The position numbers and the translations under genes are program-made. The notes beneath the pieces were generated by a model. The model did no database searches and was not told the DNA's origin. It saw nothing but the letters and a program-made list of their open reading frames with translations. From Flavobacterium sp. HJJ (GTDB lineage: Bacteria; Bacteroidota; Bacteroidia; Flavobacteriales; Flavobacteriaceae), in contig NZ_JADKPR010000002.1 of the NCBI RefSeq assembly GCF_015351475.1, positions 186,001 through 250,000 of the forward strand: a stretch of DNA of 64,000 bases. Reading direction: 5' to 3'. Within the stretch, counting starts at the first letter, position 1; the number at the start of each line of letters is the position of its first letter. Positions 54,359-63,528 of this stretch are shown here, piece by piece.

Positions 54359-55480
54359 ATGAAGTTTACCGTAATTACTCACGTTTCACATATTCATTTG
54401 CAAAATCAATATTTTGCTTATGCCCCATATGTAAACGAAATGAATATTTGGTCAAAATATATTGAGGAGCTAATTATTGTTGCTCCATTACAAAAAATGA
54501 ATAAATCAAGAATTGATTGTTCGTATAATCATAGTAATGTACAATTTGTTCCAATTCCACAAATAAGTTTGTTAGGTTTTTTTGAAGTTATAAATTCTAT
54601 TGTAAAAGCATCAAAAATTAGTTGGAAGATATACAATGCTATGAAACAAGCCGATCACATCCATCTGCGTTGTCCCGGAAATATAGGATTACTAGGCTGT
54701 TTGGTTCAGATTTTATTTCCAAGTAAGCCAAAAACAGCAAAGTATGCCGGAAATTGGGATCCCGAATCCAAACAGCCTTGGAGTTACTGTTTGCAAAAAT
54801 GGTTATTAAGCAATACTTTTTTGACCAGAAATATGCAAGTATTGGTTTATGGGCAATGGGAAAATCAGTCCAAAAATATAAAACCTTTTTTTACCGCGAC
54901 CTATTTGGAATCCGATAAAAAAATGATTCAAGAGAAATCGTTAACTCCAACGATTCGTTTTGTTTTTGTCGGTGCACTAGTGAAAGGTAAAAATCCACTA
55001 TATGCGATTCAATTGGCAGAAGAATTATTTAAGAGAGGATATTCCGTTCATCTGAACTTATATGGAGAAGGAGCGGAACGAGAGAATATAGAACGTTATA
55101 TTATAAATTCTAATTTAGGGAAAGTTGTAACGTTAAATGGAAATCAATCTAAAGATATTGTTCAACAAGCCTATCAAAACAGTCATTTTGTTGTTTTACC
55201 ATCCAAAAGTGAAGGCTGGCCAAAAGCTATTGCCGAGGGAATGTTTTGGGGCTGTGTTCCCATTGCAACTGAAATTTCCTGTGTACCTTTTATGCTGGAT
55301 TTTGGAAATAGGGGGGTGTTGCTGCAAATGGTAATAGATGAAGATGTTCAGCAATTAGAAATACTCTTAAAAAACGAATTAGATTTTGTTACTAAAAGTA
55401 AAAAGGCTTCTGATTGGTCACGTAAATATACACTTGATGTTTTTGATACAGAAATAAAAAACATAATGCAATGCGGATAG
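54359..55480 (+). CDS. Glycosyltransferase family 4
   Basis: This 373-residue GT-B enzyme has DHIHLRCPGNIGLLG on the acceptor side, IRFVFVGALVKGKNPLYAI at the start of the second Rossmann domain, and PSKSEGWPKAIAEGMFWGCV with E-x7-E. It is the first gene of the last + strand block, which ends in an O-antigen ligase and an initiating transferase. It overlaps the next GT4 gene by 10 bp. Confidence 0.86.
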   Translation: MKFTVITHVSHIHLQNQYFAYAPYVNEMNIWSKYIEELIIVAPLQKMNKSRIDCSYNHSNVQFVPIPQISLLGFFEVINSIVKASKISWKIYNAMKQADHIHLRCPGNIGLLGCLVQILFPSKPKTAKYAGNWDPESKQPWSYCLQKWLLSNTFLTRNMQVLVYGQWENQSKNIKPFFTATYLESDKKMIQEKSLTPTIRFVFVGALVKGKNPLYAIQLAEELFKRGYSVHLNLYGEGAERENIERYIINSNLGKVVTLNGNQSKDIVQQAYQNSHFVVLPSKSEGWPKAIAEGMFWGCVPIATEISCVPFMLDFGNRGVLLQMVIDEDVQQLEILLKNELDFVTKSKKASDWSRKYTLDVFDTEIKNIMQCG

Positions 55481-56544
55481 TTCAATTAATTGATTCTTTA
55501 GAAGCGGGAGGAGCAGAGCGCATGGCAGTTAATTATGCTAATGCCTTGGCTGATAAAATTGAATTTTCAGGATTGGCAGCTACTCGAAAGGAAGGTTCAT
55601 TATTACAGCAAGTTAGTCCAAAAGTATCCTATTTGTTTTTGAATAAAAAGAGGAAGCTGGATATTGTTGCTCTTTTTAGATTTAGGTCTTTTGTTCTAAA
55701 AAATAAGATTACTCATATTCATGCCCATAGCACTTCTTTTTTCTTTGCTTTTTTATTGAAATTAACTTGCCCCTCATTATTAATTATTCGGCATGACCAT
55801 TATGGGAATAACGAATTTTTAGCTTCAAGACCTCATTTAATATTAAAATGGACAGTTTCTTTTTTTACAGGAGTTGTTGCTGTGAATCAACAACTGAAAT
55901 ATTGGTCTGAGATAGAGCTTAAAGCTAAAAACGTTATTTATTTGCCTAATTTCACAGTAAAGGATATAAATGTTGTTAATCATACTATTTTAAATGGGGG
56001 TGAAGGCAAACGGATAGTATCTTTGGCTAATTTAAGAGAACAAAAAAATCATTTTTTACTATTGAAAGTGGCTCAAAAGCTAAAAGAATCTCATCCAGAC
56101 TGGACTTTTCATTTGGTTGGAAAAGATTTTGAAGATGAATATGCCGTTCAGATAAAACAATTAATTAAAGAATATGGTTTAGAAAATAATGTTTTTATGT
56201 ATGGTTCCAAACAAGATATAGGAAACATACTTAATCAGGCATCAATTGCAATTTTAACCTCAAAATCAGAAGGATTACCAGTATCTCTTTTGGAATATGG
56301 TTTGTATAAAAAAGCAGTTGTTGTTACTCGTGTCGGCGAAATTTCAACAATCGTTCAGAATGGCAAGAATGGATTTATTGTTGATGCAGACAGAGAAGAT
56401 TTATTTTATCAATCTTTGGTTAATTTGATAAAAAATGAGATTTTAAGAGATGATTTTGGCAAAGTTCTTTTTGATACCATCCAGAGGGATTATACAGAAG
56501 AGACCGTTATGAAAAAATATTTAAATTGGCTGCAAAATAGTTAA
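55471..56544 (+). CDS. Glycosyltransferase family 4
   Basis: This 357-residue GT-B enzyme has the glycine-rich IDSLEAGGAERMAVNYANAL loop, HAHSTSFFFA, and the donor-site SKSEGLPVSLLEYGLYKKAV with E-x7-E. It overlaps the upstream GT4 gene by 10 bp and ends directly before the O-antigen ligase gene. It is a separate GT4 subgroup from its neighbours, so this is not a recent tandem copy. Confidence 0.87.
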   Translation: MRIVQLIDSLEAGGAERMAVNYANALADKIEFSGLAATRKEGSLLQQVSPKVSYLFLNKKRKLDIVALFRFRSFVLKNKITHIHAHSTSFFFAFLLKLTCPSLLIIRHDHYGNNEFLASRPHLILKWTVSFFTGVVAVNQQLKYWSEIELKAKNVIYLPNFTVKDINVVNHTILNGGEGKRIVSLANLREQKNHFLLLKVAQKLKESHPDWTFHLVGKDFEDEYAVQIKQLIKEYGLENNVFMYGSKQDIGNILNQASIAILTSKSEGLPVSLLEYGLYKKAVVVTRVGEISTIVQNGKNGFIVDADREDLFYQSLVNLIKNEILRDDFGKVLFDTIQRDYTEETVMKKYLNWLQNS

Positions 56545-57888
56545 ATGAAGAAAGAAGAGTTATCCTATATCTACTTATTGTTATTCCACGCTCTGCTGGG
56601 TATAGCGATATTTGTACTGCCTTTTATTTCAAAGCTTTATACGCTTGTGATATTTGTTTTTGGTATTTATTATATCATAAGAACCAAAAACAGAAATAAT
56701 GAAGCTTTGCTGATTTCTGCATATGTGGTAAGTGCTGAAGTGTTTTTGAGGATGACAGGAGGAGGTTTTCTTAATGAATATGGTAAATATAGTGTGCTGG
56801 TTTTTATGTTTATGGGCATGATTTATTCTGGATTTTCTAAAAATGCTTTTTTGTATTGGTTATTTTTAGGGTTATTAATTCCTGGAATTGTTTTGGCAAC
56901 ACTAACTTTAGATTTGGATACAGACGTAAGAAAGGCAATTGCATTTAATTTATCAGGTCCAGTCTGTTTGGGATTTAGTGCTATATACTGTTACCAGAGG
57001 AAAATATCTTTTACCAGATTATTAGGGATAATTACGGCATTTGCTATACCACTTGCAGCACTTGCTGTTTACTTGTTTTTATATACACCAAGCGTCAAGG
57101 CTGTGGTAACAGGTACGCAGTCTAATTTTGAGACTTCTGGCGGGTTTGGTCCCAATCAGGTATCAACTATTTTAGGATTAGGAGCTTTTATATTTTTTGT
57201 TCAATTGGTGCTAAATTCCAGAAGCAGATTAATGCAGCTAATTAATGCAGGATTGGTTGTCGTTTTTGCTTTCAGGGGAATTGTGACCTTCTCAAGAGGA
57301 GGTATATTGACTGCTGTATTAATGATTTTTATTTTTTTGGCAGTGTTGTATTATCAGGCAAATTATGCTGTGAAATTTAAGATAGGAATTATTATCATGT
57401 CATCATTTGTTGCAGGCTTGGGAGTATGGGGATATAGTTCTATGCAAACGGGAGGATTGATTAACAAACGATATGCCAATCAAGATGCAAGAGGGCGTGA
57501 AAAGAAGAGCCAGTTAACAGGAAGAGAAACTCTCATTGCTTCGGAAATGCAGATGTTCTGGGACAATCCCATTTTGGGCGTAGGAGTGGGCAGGAATAAG
57601 GAAATCAGAGAAAAAAAAACAGGAATTGTATCGGCTTCACACAACGAAATCACTAGAATGCTGGCAGAACATGGTTCTCTTGGATTGATTGATTTAATTA
57701 TTTTATTCTGTACTCCTATATTTTTATTTATGTTTAATAGACAGAATATTTTGGCTTTGTCTTTTTTAGTTTTTTGGCTGTTAACAATTAATCATGCTGC
57801 TATGAGATTAGCAGCACCAGCTTTTGTTTATGCACTTTCATTATTAAAAGTTTATACTGTTGAAGAACCTGCTGTACATAGGGAATAA
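56545..57888 (+). CDS. O-antigen ligase/polymerase (WaaL/Wzy family)
   Basis: This 447-residue protein has about 12 membrane segments and the PF04932-type features: GGFGPNQVSTILGLG, FSRGGILTA, a long periplasmic loop with GRETLIASEMQMFWDNPILG, GVGVGRN, and SHNEITRMLAEHG with the conserved His. It joins or ligates lipid-linked glycans at the periplasmic side. It can be a ligase to lipid A core, or a polymerase for an exopolysaccharide; the sequence does not decide. The next gene starts inside its last codons (29-bp overlap). Confidence 0.85.
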   Translation: MKKEELSYIYLLLFHALLGIAIFVLPFISKLYTLVIFVFGIYYIIRTKNRNNEALLISAYVVSAEVFLRMTGGGFLNEYGKYSVLVFMFMGMIYSGFSKNAFLYWLFLGLLIPGIVLATLTLDLDTDVRKAIAFNLSGPVCLGFSAIYCYQRKISFTRLLGIITAFAIPLAALAVYLFLYTPSVKAVVTGTQSNFETSGGFGPNQVSTILGLGAFIFFVQLVLNSRSRLMQLINAGLVVVFAFRGIVTFSRGGILTAVLMIFIFLAVLYYQANYAVKFKIGIIIMSSFVAGLGVWGYSSMQTGGLINKRYANQDARGREKKSQLTGRETLIASEMQMFWDNPILGVGVGRNKEIREKKTGIVSASHNEITRMLAEHGSLGLIDLIILFCTPIFLFMFNRQNILALSFLVFWLLTINHAAMRLAAPAFVYALSLLKVYTVEEPAVHRE

Positions 57889-58867
57889 ATTATCCAAGCA
57901 TGGAGTTACACCTACCACTATTGAAACTCTTGGCCCCCTTTTGGAGCAAGAAGGTTTTAAACTGCGATATAGTTCTTCTCAGAAAAATCAGGTATTACGA
58001 TTATTTGCTATGATATGCAGTATATTTCAATATAGAAAAGCTGATTATGTCCTTATTGATACTTATAGCACAACTAATTTTTGGTATGCTTTTGTCACTT
58101 CTCAATTGTGCCGCCTGTTAAAAATTAAATACATTCCTATTTTGCACGGTGGGAACTTAACAGTCCGATTGAGAAAGAATCCTAAAATTAGTAAAATGAT
58201 TTTCAAACATTCCTTTCAGAATGTTGCTCCCTCTCTTTTTTTGCTCCATGAATTCAAAATCAAAGGATATGATAATGTAATTCATATTGCAAATGCAATC
58301 GAACTGGATAAGTATCCATTTTTAAAACGAGAAAAAGCATCTCCTAATTTACTGTGGGTTCGCTCTTTTGCTAAAATATACAATCCTATAATGGCTGTTG
58401 AAGTGTTTGCTTGTTTGAAACAGAAATATCCAGAAGCTACACTCTGTATGGTTGGACCTGAAAAAGATGGCAGCTTGTTAGAAACAAAAAAAAGAGCCGA
58501 AGAACTTAATGTTGAAGTTCTTTTTACAGGCAAATTGTCTAAGAAAGATTGGATTGATGCTTCTAAAAATTATTATGTTTTTATAAATACAACCCATTTT
58601 GACAACATGCCTGTTAGCGTGATAGAAGCGATGTCTTTAGGTTTAGCCGTTGTTTCTACTGATGTTGGAGGTATACCATTTTTATTAGAAAACGAAAAAG
58701 ACTCATTATTGATTCCGGATAAGGATGTTAATAAAATGACTCATGCTATAGTTAGATTAATTCAAGAACCGGCTTTATTTAGCAAAATTACCTCTGAAGC
58801 AAGAAGAGAATCAGAACAATTTGAATGGCAGAAGGTTAAGCAGAAATGGCTGACAATTTTAAAATAA
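57860..58867 (+). CDS. Glycosyltransferase family 4
   Basis: This 335-residue GT-B enzyme uses a TTG start that lies inside the upstream gene. NLLYIGNKLSKHGVTPTT follows at once and is the typical N-terminus of this group, which supports the start. The donor site is FDNMPVSVIEAMSLGLAVV with E-x7-E, and LLWVRSFAKIYNPIM opens the second Rossmann domain. The neighbouring O-antigen ligase and initiating transferase genes suggest that they work on the same polymer. Confidence 0.85.
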   Translation: MKNLLYIGNKLSKHGVTPTTIETLGPLLEQEGFKLRYSSSQKNQVLRLFAMICSIFQYRKADYVLIDTYSTTNFWYAFVTSQLCRLLKIKYIPILHGGNLTVRLRKNPKISKMIFKHSFQNVAPSLFLLHEFKIKGYDNVIHIANAIELDKYPFLKREKASPNLLWVRSFAKIYNPIMAVEVFACLKQKYPEATLCMVGPEKDGSLLETKKRAEELNVEVLFTGKLSKKDWIDASKNYYVFINTTHFDNMPVSVIEAMSLGLAVVSTDVGGIPFLLENEKDSLLIPDKDVNKMTHAIVRLIQEPALFSKITSEARRESEQFEWQKVKQKWLTILK

Positions 58868-58922
58868 AAAAGGTTTGTTTTTTATATAATTATTAACTTG
58901 CAGCGAAATACAATTCCTGTTG

Positions 58923-60320
58923 ATGATGAATGATTCAAAAAAGATGCATTTTGAAATATCTGAGCGTAAACTGCTTTTACGTTTTTTTGATGTAGTATTT
59001 GTATTTTTTGGATTATATTGTTTGAGTTTTGTTTCAGACTTTGATTATTTCCAATATTTAGTAACAAATTACTCTTGGATTATTGTTTTGGCCGTTTACA
59101 TTAATGGATTTGGAGGTATTTTTGAAATGTACAACCTTCAGGTAGCAAGCAATAATTTTCAAGTACTGCGAAGTACAATTTTAACCACTACTTCTACGGT
59201 GTTGTTTTATTTATTAACACCGTTTTTCTCTCCTGAGTTGCCCAAAAACCGCTTGCAGTTACTCTTTTTTTATATTACTTTTTTTATAGCTTTATATGCA
59301 TGGAGAATGATTTATCTTCATTTTTTAGCATCTAACAGGTTTGTTCAAAATGCAGTTTTGGTATGTGATAAGGATCAGGTGAAAGAACTTGTTTCAGGAT
59401 TAGAAAGCGTCGACCCTCATTATAAAATTATCGGATATATTAATCTTGACAGTGATTCAGCTTCCGATTTTGAAATTCAATATGTGAGACATATTGAAAT
59501 AAAGAACTTAATTTCATTTGTAGCTAAAAATGGTATTTCTGAAATAGTGGTGGCTTCTCAAAAAACAGATGGAATCACTACTGATTTATATCATCAGCTG
59601 CTTAAACTGCTGGAATCTGGTAAGAGTATTCGAGAATATACACAAGTATATGAAAGTAAAACGCAGCGTATTCCGGTTCAGTATATTTCTAGGGATTTTT
59701 ATCGGTTTTTTCCATTTAGCCGCAGTAATCAAAACAAATTATATTTGATGTTTATACGGTTTTTTGAAATTCTTTTGTCATTAATCGGATTGAGTTTTGG
59801 ACTTGTTTTAATTCCAATAATTCTTATTGGTAATGCTTTCTGGAACAAAGGGGACTTGTTTTACACTCAAAAACGAGTAGGTAAAGATGGTGTTATTTTC
59901 AAAATAATTAAATTTAGGACGATGGTCAAGAATGCCGAAAAGGGGGGGGCTGTTTTTGCTAAAGTTAATGATTCCAGAGTAACTAAATTTGGAAAGTTTT
60001 TAAGGAAAACCCGAATCGACGAGTTTCCGCAGTTTATCAATATTTTAAAAGGAGATATGGCTGTGATTGGACCAAGACCAGAAAGACCAGTATTTGTTAA
60101 TGAAATTGCTCAAATTATGCCATTCTATGAAACACGTCATATTATTAAGCCAGGACTTACAGGCTGGGCGCAGATTAATTATCCCTATGGTGTAAACTTA
60201 GAGGATAGTCTAATAAAACTGCAGTATGACTTATATTACATCAAACACAGAAGTGTTTATCTGGATTTAAATATTGCTTTTAAAACCGTTTCAACAGTTT
60301 TGTTCTATAGGGGGCAGTAA
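58923..60320 (+). CDS. Polyprenyl glycosylphosphotransferase (WcaJ/WbaP-type)
   Basis: This protein of about 465 residues has four N-terminal membrane segments, a CoA-binding-like middle domain (KNGISEIVVASQK), a fifth hydrophobic segment near residue 285, and a C-terminal PF02397 domain with IIKFRTM, RIDEFPQF (Asp-Glu dyad), and AVIGPRPERP. It starts glycan synthesis on undecaprenyl phosphate, the third such enzyme in the window. Its catalytic region carries a G8 homopolymer (59942-59949). Starts at 58920 (TTG) and 58926 are equally possible and change the N-terminus by one residue each way. Its end lies 1 bp from the convergent gene at 60322. Confidence 0.93.
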   Translation: MMNDSKKMHFEISERKLLLRFFDVVFVFFGLYCLSFVSDFDYFQYLVTNYSWIIVLAVYINGFGGIFEMYNLQVASNNFQVLRSTILTTTSTVLFYLLTPFFSPELPKNRLQLLFFYITFFIALYAWRMIYLHFLASNRFVQNAVLVCDKDQVKELVSGLESVDPHYKIIGYINLDSDSASDFEIQYVRHIEIKNLISFVAKNGISEIVVASQKTDGITTDLYHQLLKLLESGKSIREYTQVYESKTQRIPVQYISRDFYRFFPFSRSNQNKLYLMFIRFFEILLSLIGLSFGLVLIPIILIGNAFWNKGDLFYTQKRVGKDGVIFKIIKFRTMVKNAEKGGAVFAKVNDSRVTKFGKFLRKTRIDEFPQFINILKGDMAVIGPRPERPVFVNEIAQIMPFYETRHIIKPGLTGWAQINYPYGVNLEDSLIKLQYDLYYIKHRSVYLDLNIAFKTVSTVLFYRGQ

Positions 60321-60321
60321 T

Positions 60322-61461
60322 TTAAATAATTATTGGAATACGTTTTTTATTTCTAATAGCAATTCGGGATAGAACAAATAAATTGGTCAGTAATATCGGA
60401 GAAACAATGAGTAAATGAACTTTTGACAGCATTAATCCGCAATAAACTATTAGAAGCAGAATATTGAAAACAGATAATTTGTATGTCCATTTTGAGTTTT
60501 TTGTTTTCGCAAAATACAGTACGCCCAAAATAAAAGGGCTGAATAAAAGTACGTTGTAGTTATATTCTAATTCCTGATGAAAAGAATAAAAGCCTAAAAA
60601 AACAAATAATAAACCCAATAAGGATATTATTGACAAATAAATATAATCAATGCTTCTCTTGTTTATCAGAGTTACAAATCCTAAAATAAAAAGATAAGTA
60701 TAACTGTTATTCCACCAGGAAGCTGGAGTTTCTTCTTCAAAATTTAATATTGTTTTGTTCTCTTTGCATAAAGGCTGATTTTTATATCGAATGTGTTTTA
60801 AACTTTCCTGAAGCTCAAAAGGCAGGAATATTTTTGTTCCCACTTGATCTACTTTTGTCCCAAAAACAATACTCGTTCCGAGCTTTTCATAAAAATGATT
60901 ATTGAAATAAGGGAATAAAATTGATCTGTACGTTTGATTAGTCGATGTTTTTTTTGTGATTAGATTTCCTTTCAATGTTTTATTAATCACATCTACTACC
61001 TTTGATGTGCAGTTGTTATCAATGAATTTATATTGATATAAACGTTCATCAGAAAGCATTGATTTGGCTAAATTTTCTAATAATTCCTGTTTCAGTTCTA
61101 AAGGAAGGTTCAATTCCTGTTCGTAAACATCTCTTTTTTCATAATTGTACTGACCAAGAAAATCAACATATCTATTATTAGTAATAGAATAATCCAAATC
61201 TCCTTTTGTGAATTTCAGCACAAAATTTTGGGTGTTAAAATCAAAATTCCCATAATTATAAACGACATCAAAATTATTATCCAGATCACTAATTCTTATA
61301 GCAGTGTGGCCAAATAAGGAATAGGATTCATTACCAGTACCGCAGGTCAGGATGCTGACATGTGCATTTTTTGACAGCAAAATATCTTGAGCTGATAAAT
61401 TATAAACGGAACCCAATAAAAGAATGCAAACGAATATTTTTTTTAATAAGGGAGCTTTCAT
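60322..61461 (-). CDS. Lnb-like lipoprotein N-acyltransferase (DUF4105)
   Basis: This 379-residue protein has an N-terminal signal sequence or membrane segment (residues 8-24), a periplasmic DUF4105/Lnb N-terminal domain with ESYSLFGHTAIRI (His52) and IDNNCTSKVVDV (Cys151), and five or so C-terminal membrane segments. In Bacteroidota this family has been linked to N-acylation of lipoproteins, with the Cys and His as a likely catalytic pair. It is on the opposite strand to the glycan locus and downstream of a PorV/PorQ-family gene with a 53-bp gap, so the two may be co-transcribed. Confidence 0.82.
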   Translation of the reverse strand: MKAPLLKKIFVCILLLGSVYNLSAQDILLSKNAHVSILTCGTGNESYSLFGHTAIRISDLDNNFDVVYNYGNFDFNTQNFVLKFTKGDLDYSITNNRYVDFLGQYNYEKRDVYEQELNLPLELKQELLENLAKSMLSDERLYQYKFIDNNCTSKVVDVINKTLKGNLITKKTSTNQTYRSILFPYFNNHFYEKLGTSIVFGTKVDQVGTKIFLPFELQESLKHIRYKNQPLCKENKTILNFEEETPASWWNNSYTYLFILGFVTLINKRSIDYIYLSIISLLGLLFVFLGFYSFHQELEYNYNVLLFSPFILGVLYFAKTKNSKWTYKLSVFNILLLIVYCGLMLSKVHLLIVSPILLTNLFVLSRIAIRNKKRIPIII

Positions 61462-61514
61462 TTTGCTGTTTTTTTAGATATAAAATAAGAGGTGAGTTTT
61501 TAAAATAATCAAAG

Positions 61515-62585
61515 TTAGTTTCTAAAAAGAGATAAATCAATTTTTAATGAAAAAACATTTGAGTACAATGCAGTACTTTGGTTCCCTAATGAGGTTAATG
61601 CATAATCGATGGCAATTCCTTTGTATTTAAATCCCAAACCGATATTGGGCTGAAATCCTATTTTTTTGCCATTGTCTAATTGTGTTACCTGCTGGAAATT
61701 CCCAACACCCGCTCTTAAAAAGGCAAGATCAGTATATCCAAATTCTAAACCTACAGCAGGATCAATACTTACAAGAGAACTTGAAATTATATCATTGGTC
61801 TGAGTGAACTGCATATTCATATTTGCGGTGGTCAAAAGGCTGTAATCTTCATGAAAAATAATTTTTTTGGCGACGCCTAACTGCGCTTTAGGAAGTGTTA
61901 TTTCAGTACTTTCAGGCATTTCTTGATTTTGGCCGGGAATGGCATCGGCTATTTTCTGGTAAGCTTCCTCATTGATATTCCAGATATTGTAAGTAGTGGT
62001 AATATCCCGAAGCATTAATCCAAATTGCCAGTCATTTTTTTCAAACTGAAGACCAAAGTCAAATCCAAATCCCCATGAAGTCGCAAAATCTCCAATTATT
62101 CGCCGGATAATTTTAGCATTTACTCCATATTGAAATCCCGGAACCGGAAGTTTTACAGCATAGGAAAATGTAAAGCCATAATCTGCAGTAGAAAAAAGCG
62201 AAATTCGGTTATAGTCAATATTGCCTTCATTGTCAATTAAATCGGTGGTGTTCATAATATCATCAACTCCAAAACGTATTAACGAAATTCCCCAGGCACT
62301 GCGGTCGTCAATGGGACTGGCATAAGCAGCATAATCATATTTGGCAATATTAGCGAAATAATTAGAATGCATTAAAGAGATTTGATTGTCTTCAAGATGT
62401 ATTAGTCCGGCAGGATTCCAATAACAGGAATTAACATCGGATGTAGAGGCAGTAACGGCATTTGACATTCCTAGAGCTTTAGCATCCACACCAATATTCA
62501 TAAACTCATTCGAGTATTTTCGAACGGTTTGGGAATAGCTGCTATTTATTATGAATAGGAGTAAAAAAAGCTGTATTTTTTTCAA
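61515..62585 (-). CDS. PorV/PorQ-family outer-membrane protein
   Basis: This 356-residue protein starts with a Sec signal peptide (KKIQLFLLLFIINSSYSQ, cut after about residue 19) from a TTG start. The mature part begins with MNIGVDAKALGMSNA and CYWNPAGL, the signature of PorV/PorQ-family beta-barrels, and ends with an outer-membrane-type aromatic residue pattern (FSLKIDLSLF). PorV takes part in type IX secretion and LPS attachment of cargo in Bacteroidota. This member may instead be one of the many paralogues, because porV usually lies next to other secretion genes. Confidence 0.83.
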   Translation of the reverse strand: MKKIQLFLLLFIINSSYSQTVRKYSNEFMNIGVDAKALGMSNAVTASTSDVNSCYWNPAGLIHLEDNQISLMHSNYFANIAKYDYAAYASPIDDRSAWGISLIRFGVDDIMNTTDLIDNEGNIDYNRISLFSTADYGFTFSYAVKLPVPGFQYGVNAKIIRRIIGDFATSWGFGFDFGLQFEKNDWQFGLMLRDITTTYNIWNINEEAYQKIADAIPGQNQEMPESTEITLPKAQLGVAKKIIFHEDYSLLTTANMNMQFTQTNDIISSSLVSIDPAVGLEFGYTDLAFLRAGVGNFQQVTQLDNGKKIGFQPNIGLGFKYKGIAIDYALTSLGNQSTALYSNVFSLKIDLSLFRN

Positions 62586-62627
62586 CGGATCTTAATTTGT
62601 CGGTTTAAAACCATTTTAATTATTTTC

Positions 62628-62635
62628 CAAAAATA
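62628..62635 (-). promoter_or_regulatory. Candidate -7 element for the PorV-like/Lnb-like pair
   Basis: Read on the - strand, TATTTTTG matches TAnnTTTG and lies 42 bp before the PorV-like start at 62585. The spacing to a weak TTA about 16 bp upstream is near that of a -33 element. Confidence 0.4.
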
Positions 62636-62741
62636 AAGTTTTTTGATGATGTAACTGCTTCAATTCAATTAATTAATAATTTTTGTACAAAACAGTCTGA
62701 AATCAATCACTAAAAACAAGGTGAGCTTTCACATATTGTAT

Positions 62742-62749
62742 TAAATTTG
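62742..62749 (+). promoter_or_regulatory. Candidate -7 element for pssA
   Basis: TAAATTTG matches TAnnTTTG and lies 28 bp upstream of the pssA start at 62778, in the 192-bp gap between divergent genes. No strong -33 TTG is seen. Confidence 0.45.
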
Positions 62750-62777
62750 CCAAGCTTATAATTCAATTTTAATCACT

Positions 62778-63500
62778 ATGAATATCAAAAAACACATTCC
62801 AAATACAATTACTTTACTGAATCTTTTTTGCGGTTGTATCGCTGTAGTATTTGTAAGCAGGGATCAGTTTGAGATGGCGTTCTTTTTTGTCTGCCTCGGA
62901 ATTTTTCTGGATTTTTTTGATGGCTTTTTTGCCCGTCTGTTCAAAGTTTCCGGTCCATTAGGACTGCAGCTGGATTCTCTTGCTGACATGGTTACAAGCG
63001 GTGTTGTTCCTGGGTTTGTAATGTTCAAAATGATGCAGAGCAGTTCAGCTTATATGAATGAAGGATGGCTGCAGTTTTTTCCTTATTTAGGTTTTATTAT
63101 TACTTTGGGATCGTGTATGCGTTTGGCAAAATTCAATATTGACACGCGTCAGACGGATTCATTTATAGGACTGCCAACTCCGGCAAATGCCCTTTTCATA
63201 TTGAGCCTTTCATTGGTTAAAGAGTATTATGCAGCTGATTCATTGATGGTACTTGAAATTTTTACGGAGAAATGGTTTTTATTATTAATATCACTGTTTA
63301 GTGCCTATATTTTAAATGCCGAGATTCCTTTGTTTTCTTTAAAAATAAAAAAGTTTAATTTCAGGGATAATGCACTTCAGATTGTTTTCTTGGCAGTTTC
63401 TGTTTTATTGTTACTGTTTCTGCAATATTTAGGAGTTACATTAGTTATTGTTTTCTACGTTTTACTATCAGTGATTAATAACAAGTTTCAAAAGAAGTAA
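62778..63500 (+). CDS. pssA: CDP-diacylglycerol-serine O-phosphatidyltransferase
   Basis: This 240-residue inner-membrane protein has the complete CDP-alcohol phosphatidyltransferase motif: Asp45, Asp48-Gly49, Ala52-Arg53, Gly62, Asp66 and Asp70 with the canonical spacing. About six to eight hydrophobic segments follow. It makes phosphatidylserine from CDP-diacylglycerol and serine, the precursor of phosphatidylethanolamine. It is a housekeeping gene outside the glycan locus and has its own promoter-like element. Confidence 0.92.
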   Translation: MNIKKHIPNTITLLNLFCGCIAVVFVSRDQFEMAFFFVCLGIFLDFFDGFFARLFKVSGPLGLQLDSLADMVTSGVVPGFVMFKMMQSSSAYMNEGWLQFFPYLGFIITLGSCMRLAKFNIDTRQTDSFIGLPTPANALFILSLSLVKEYYAADSLMVLEIFTEKWFLLLISLFSAYILNAEIPLFSLKIKKFNFRDNALQIVFLAVSVLLLLFLQYLGVTLVIVFYVLLSVINNKFQKK

Positions 63501-63528
63501 TTTTTTTAGATAAAAAAACAGCAGTGCT

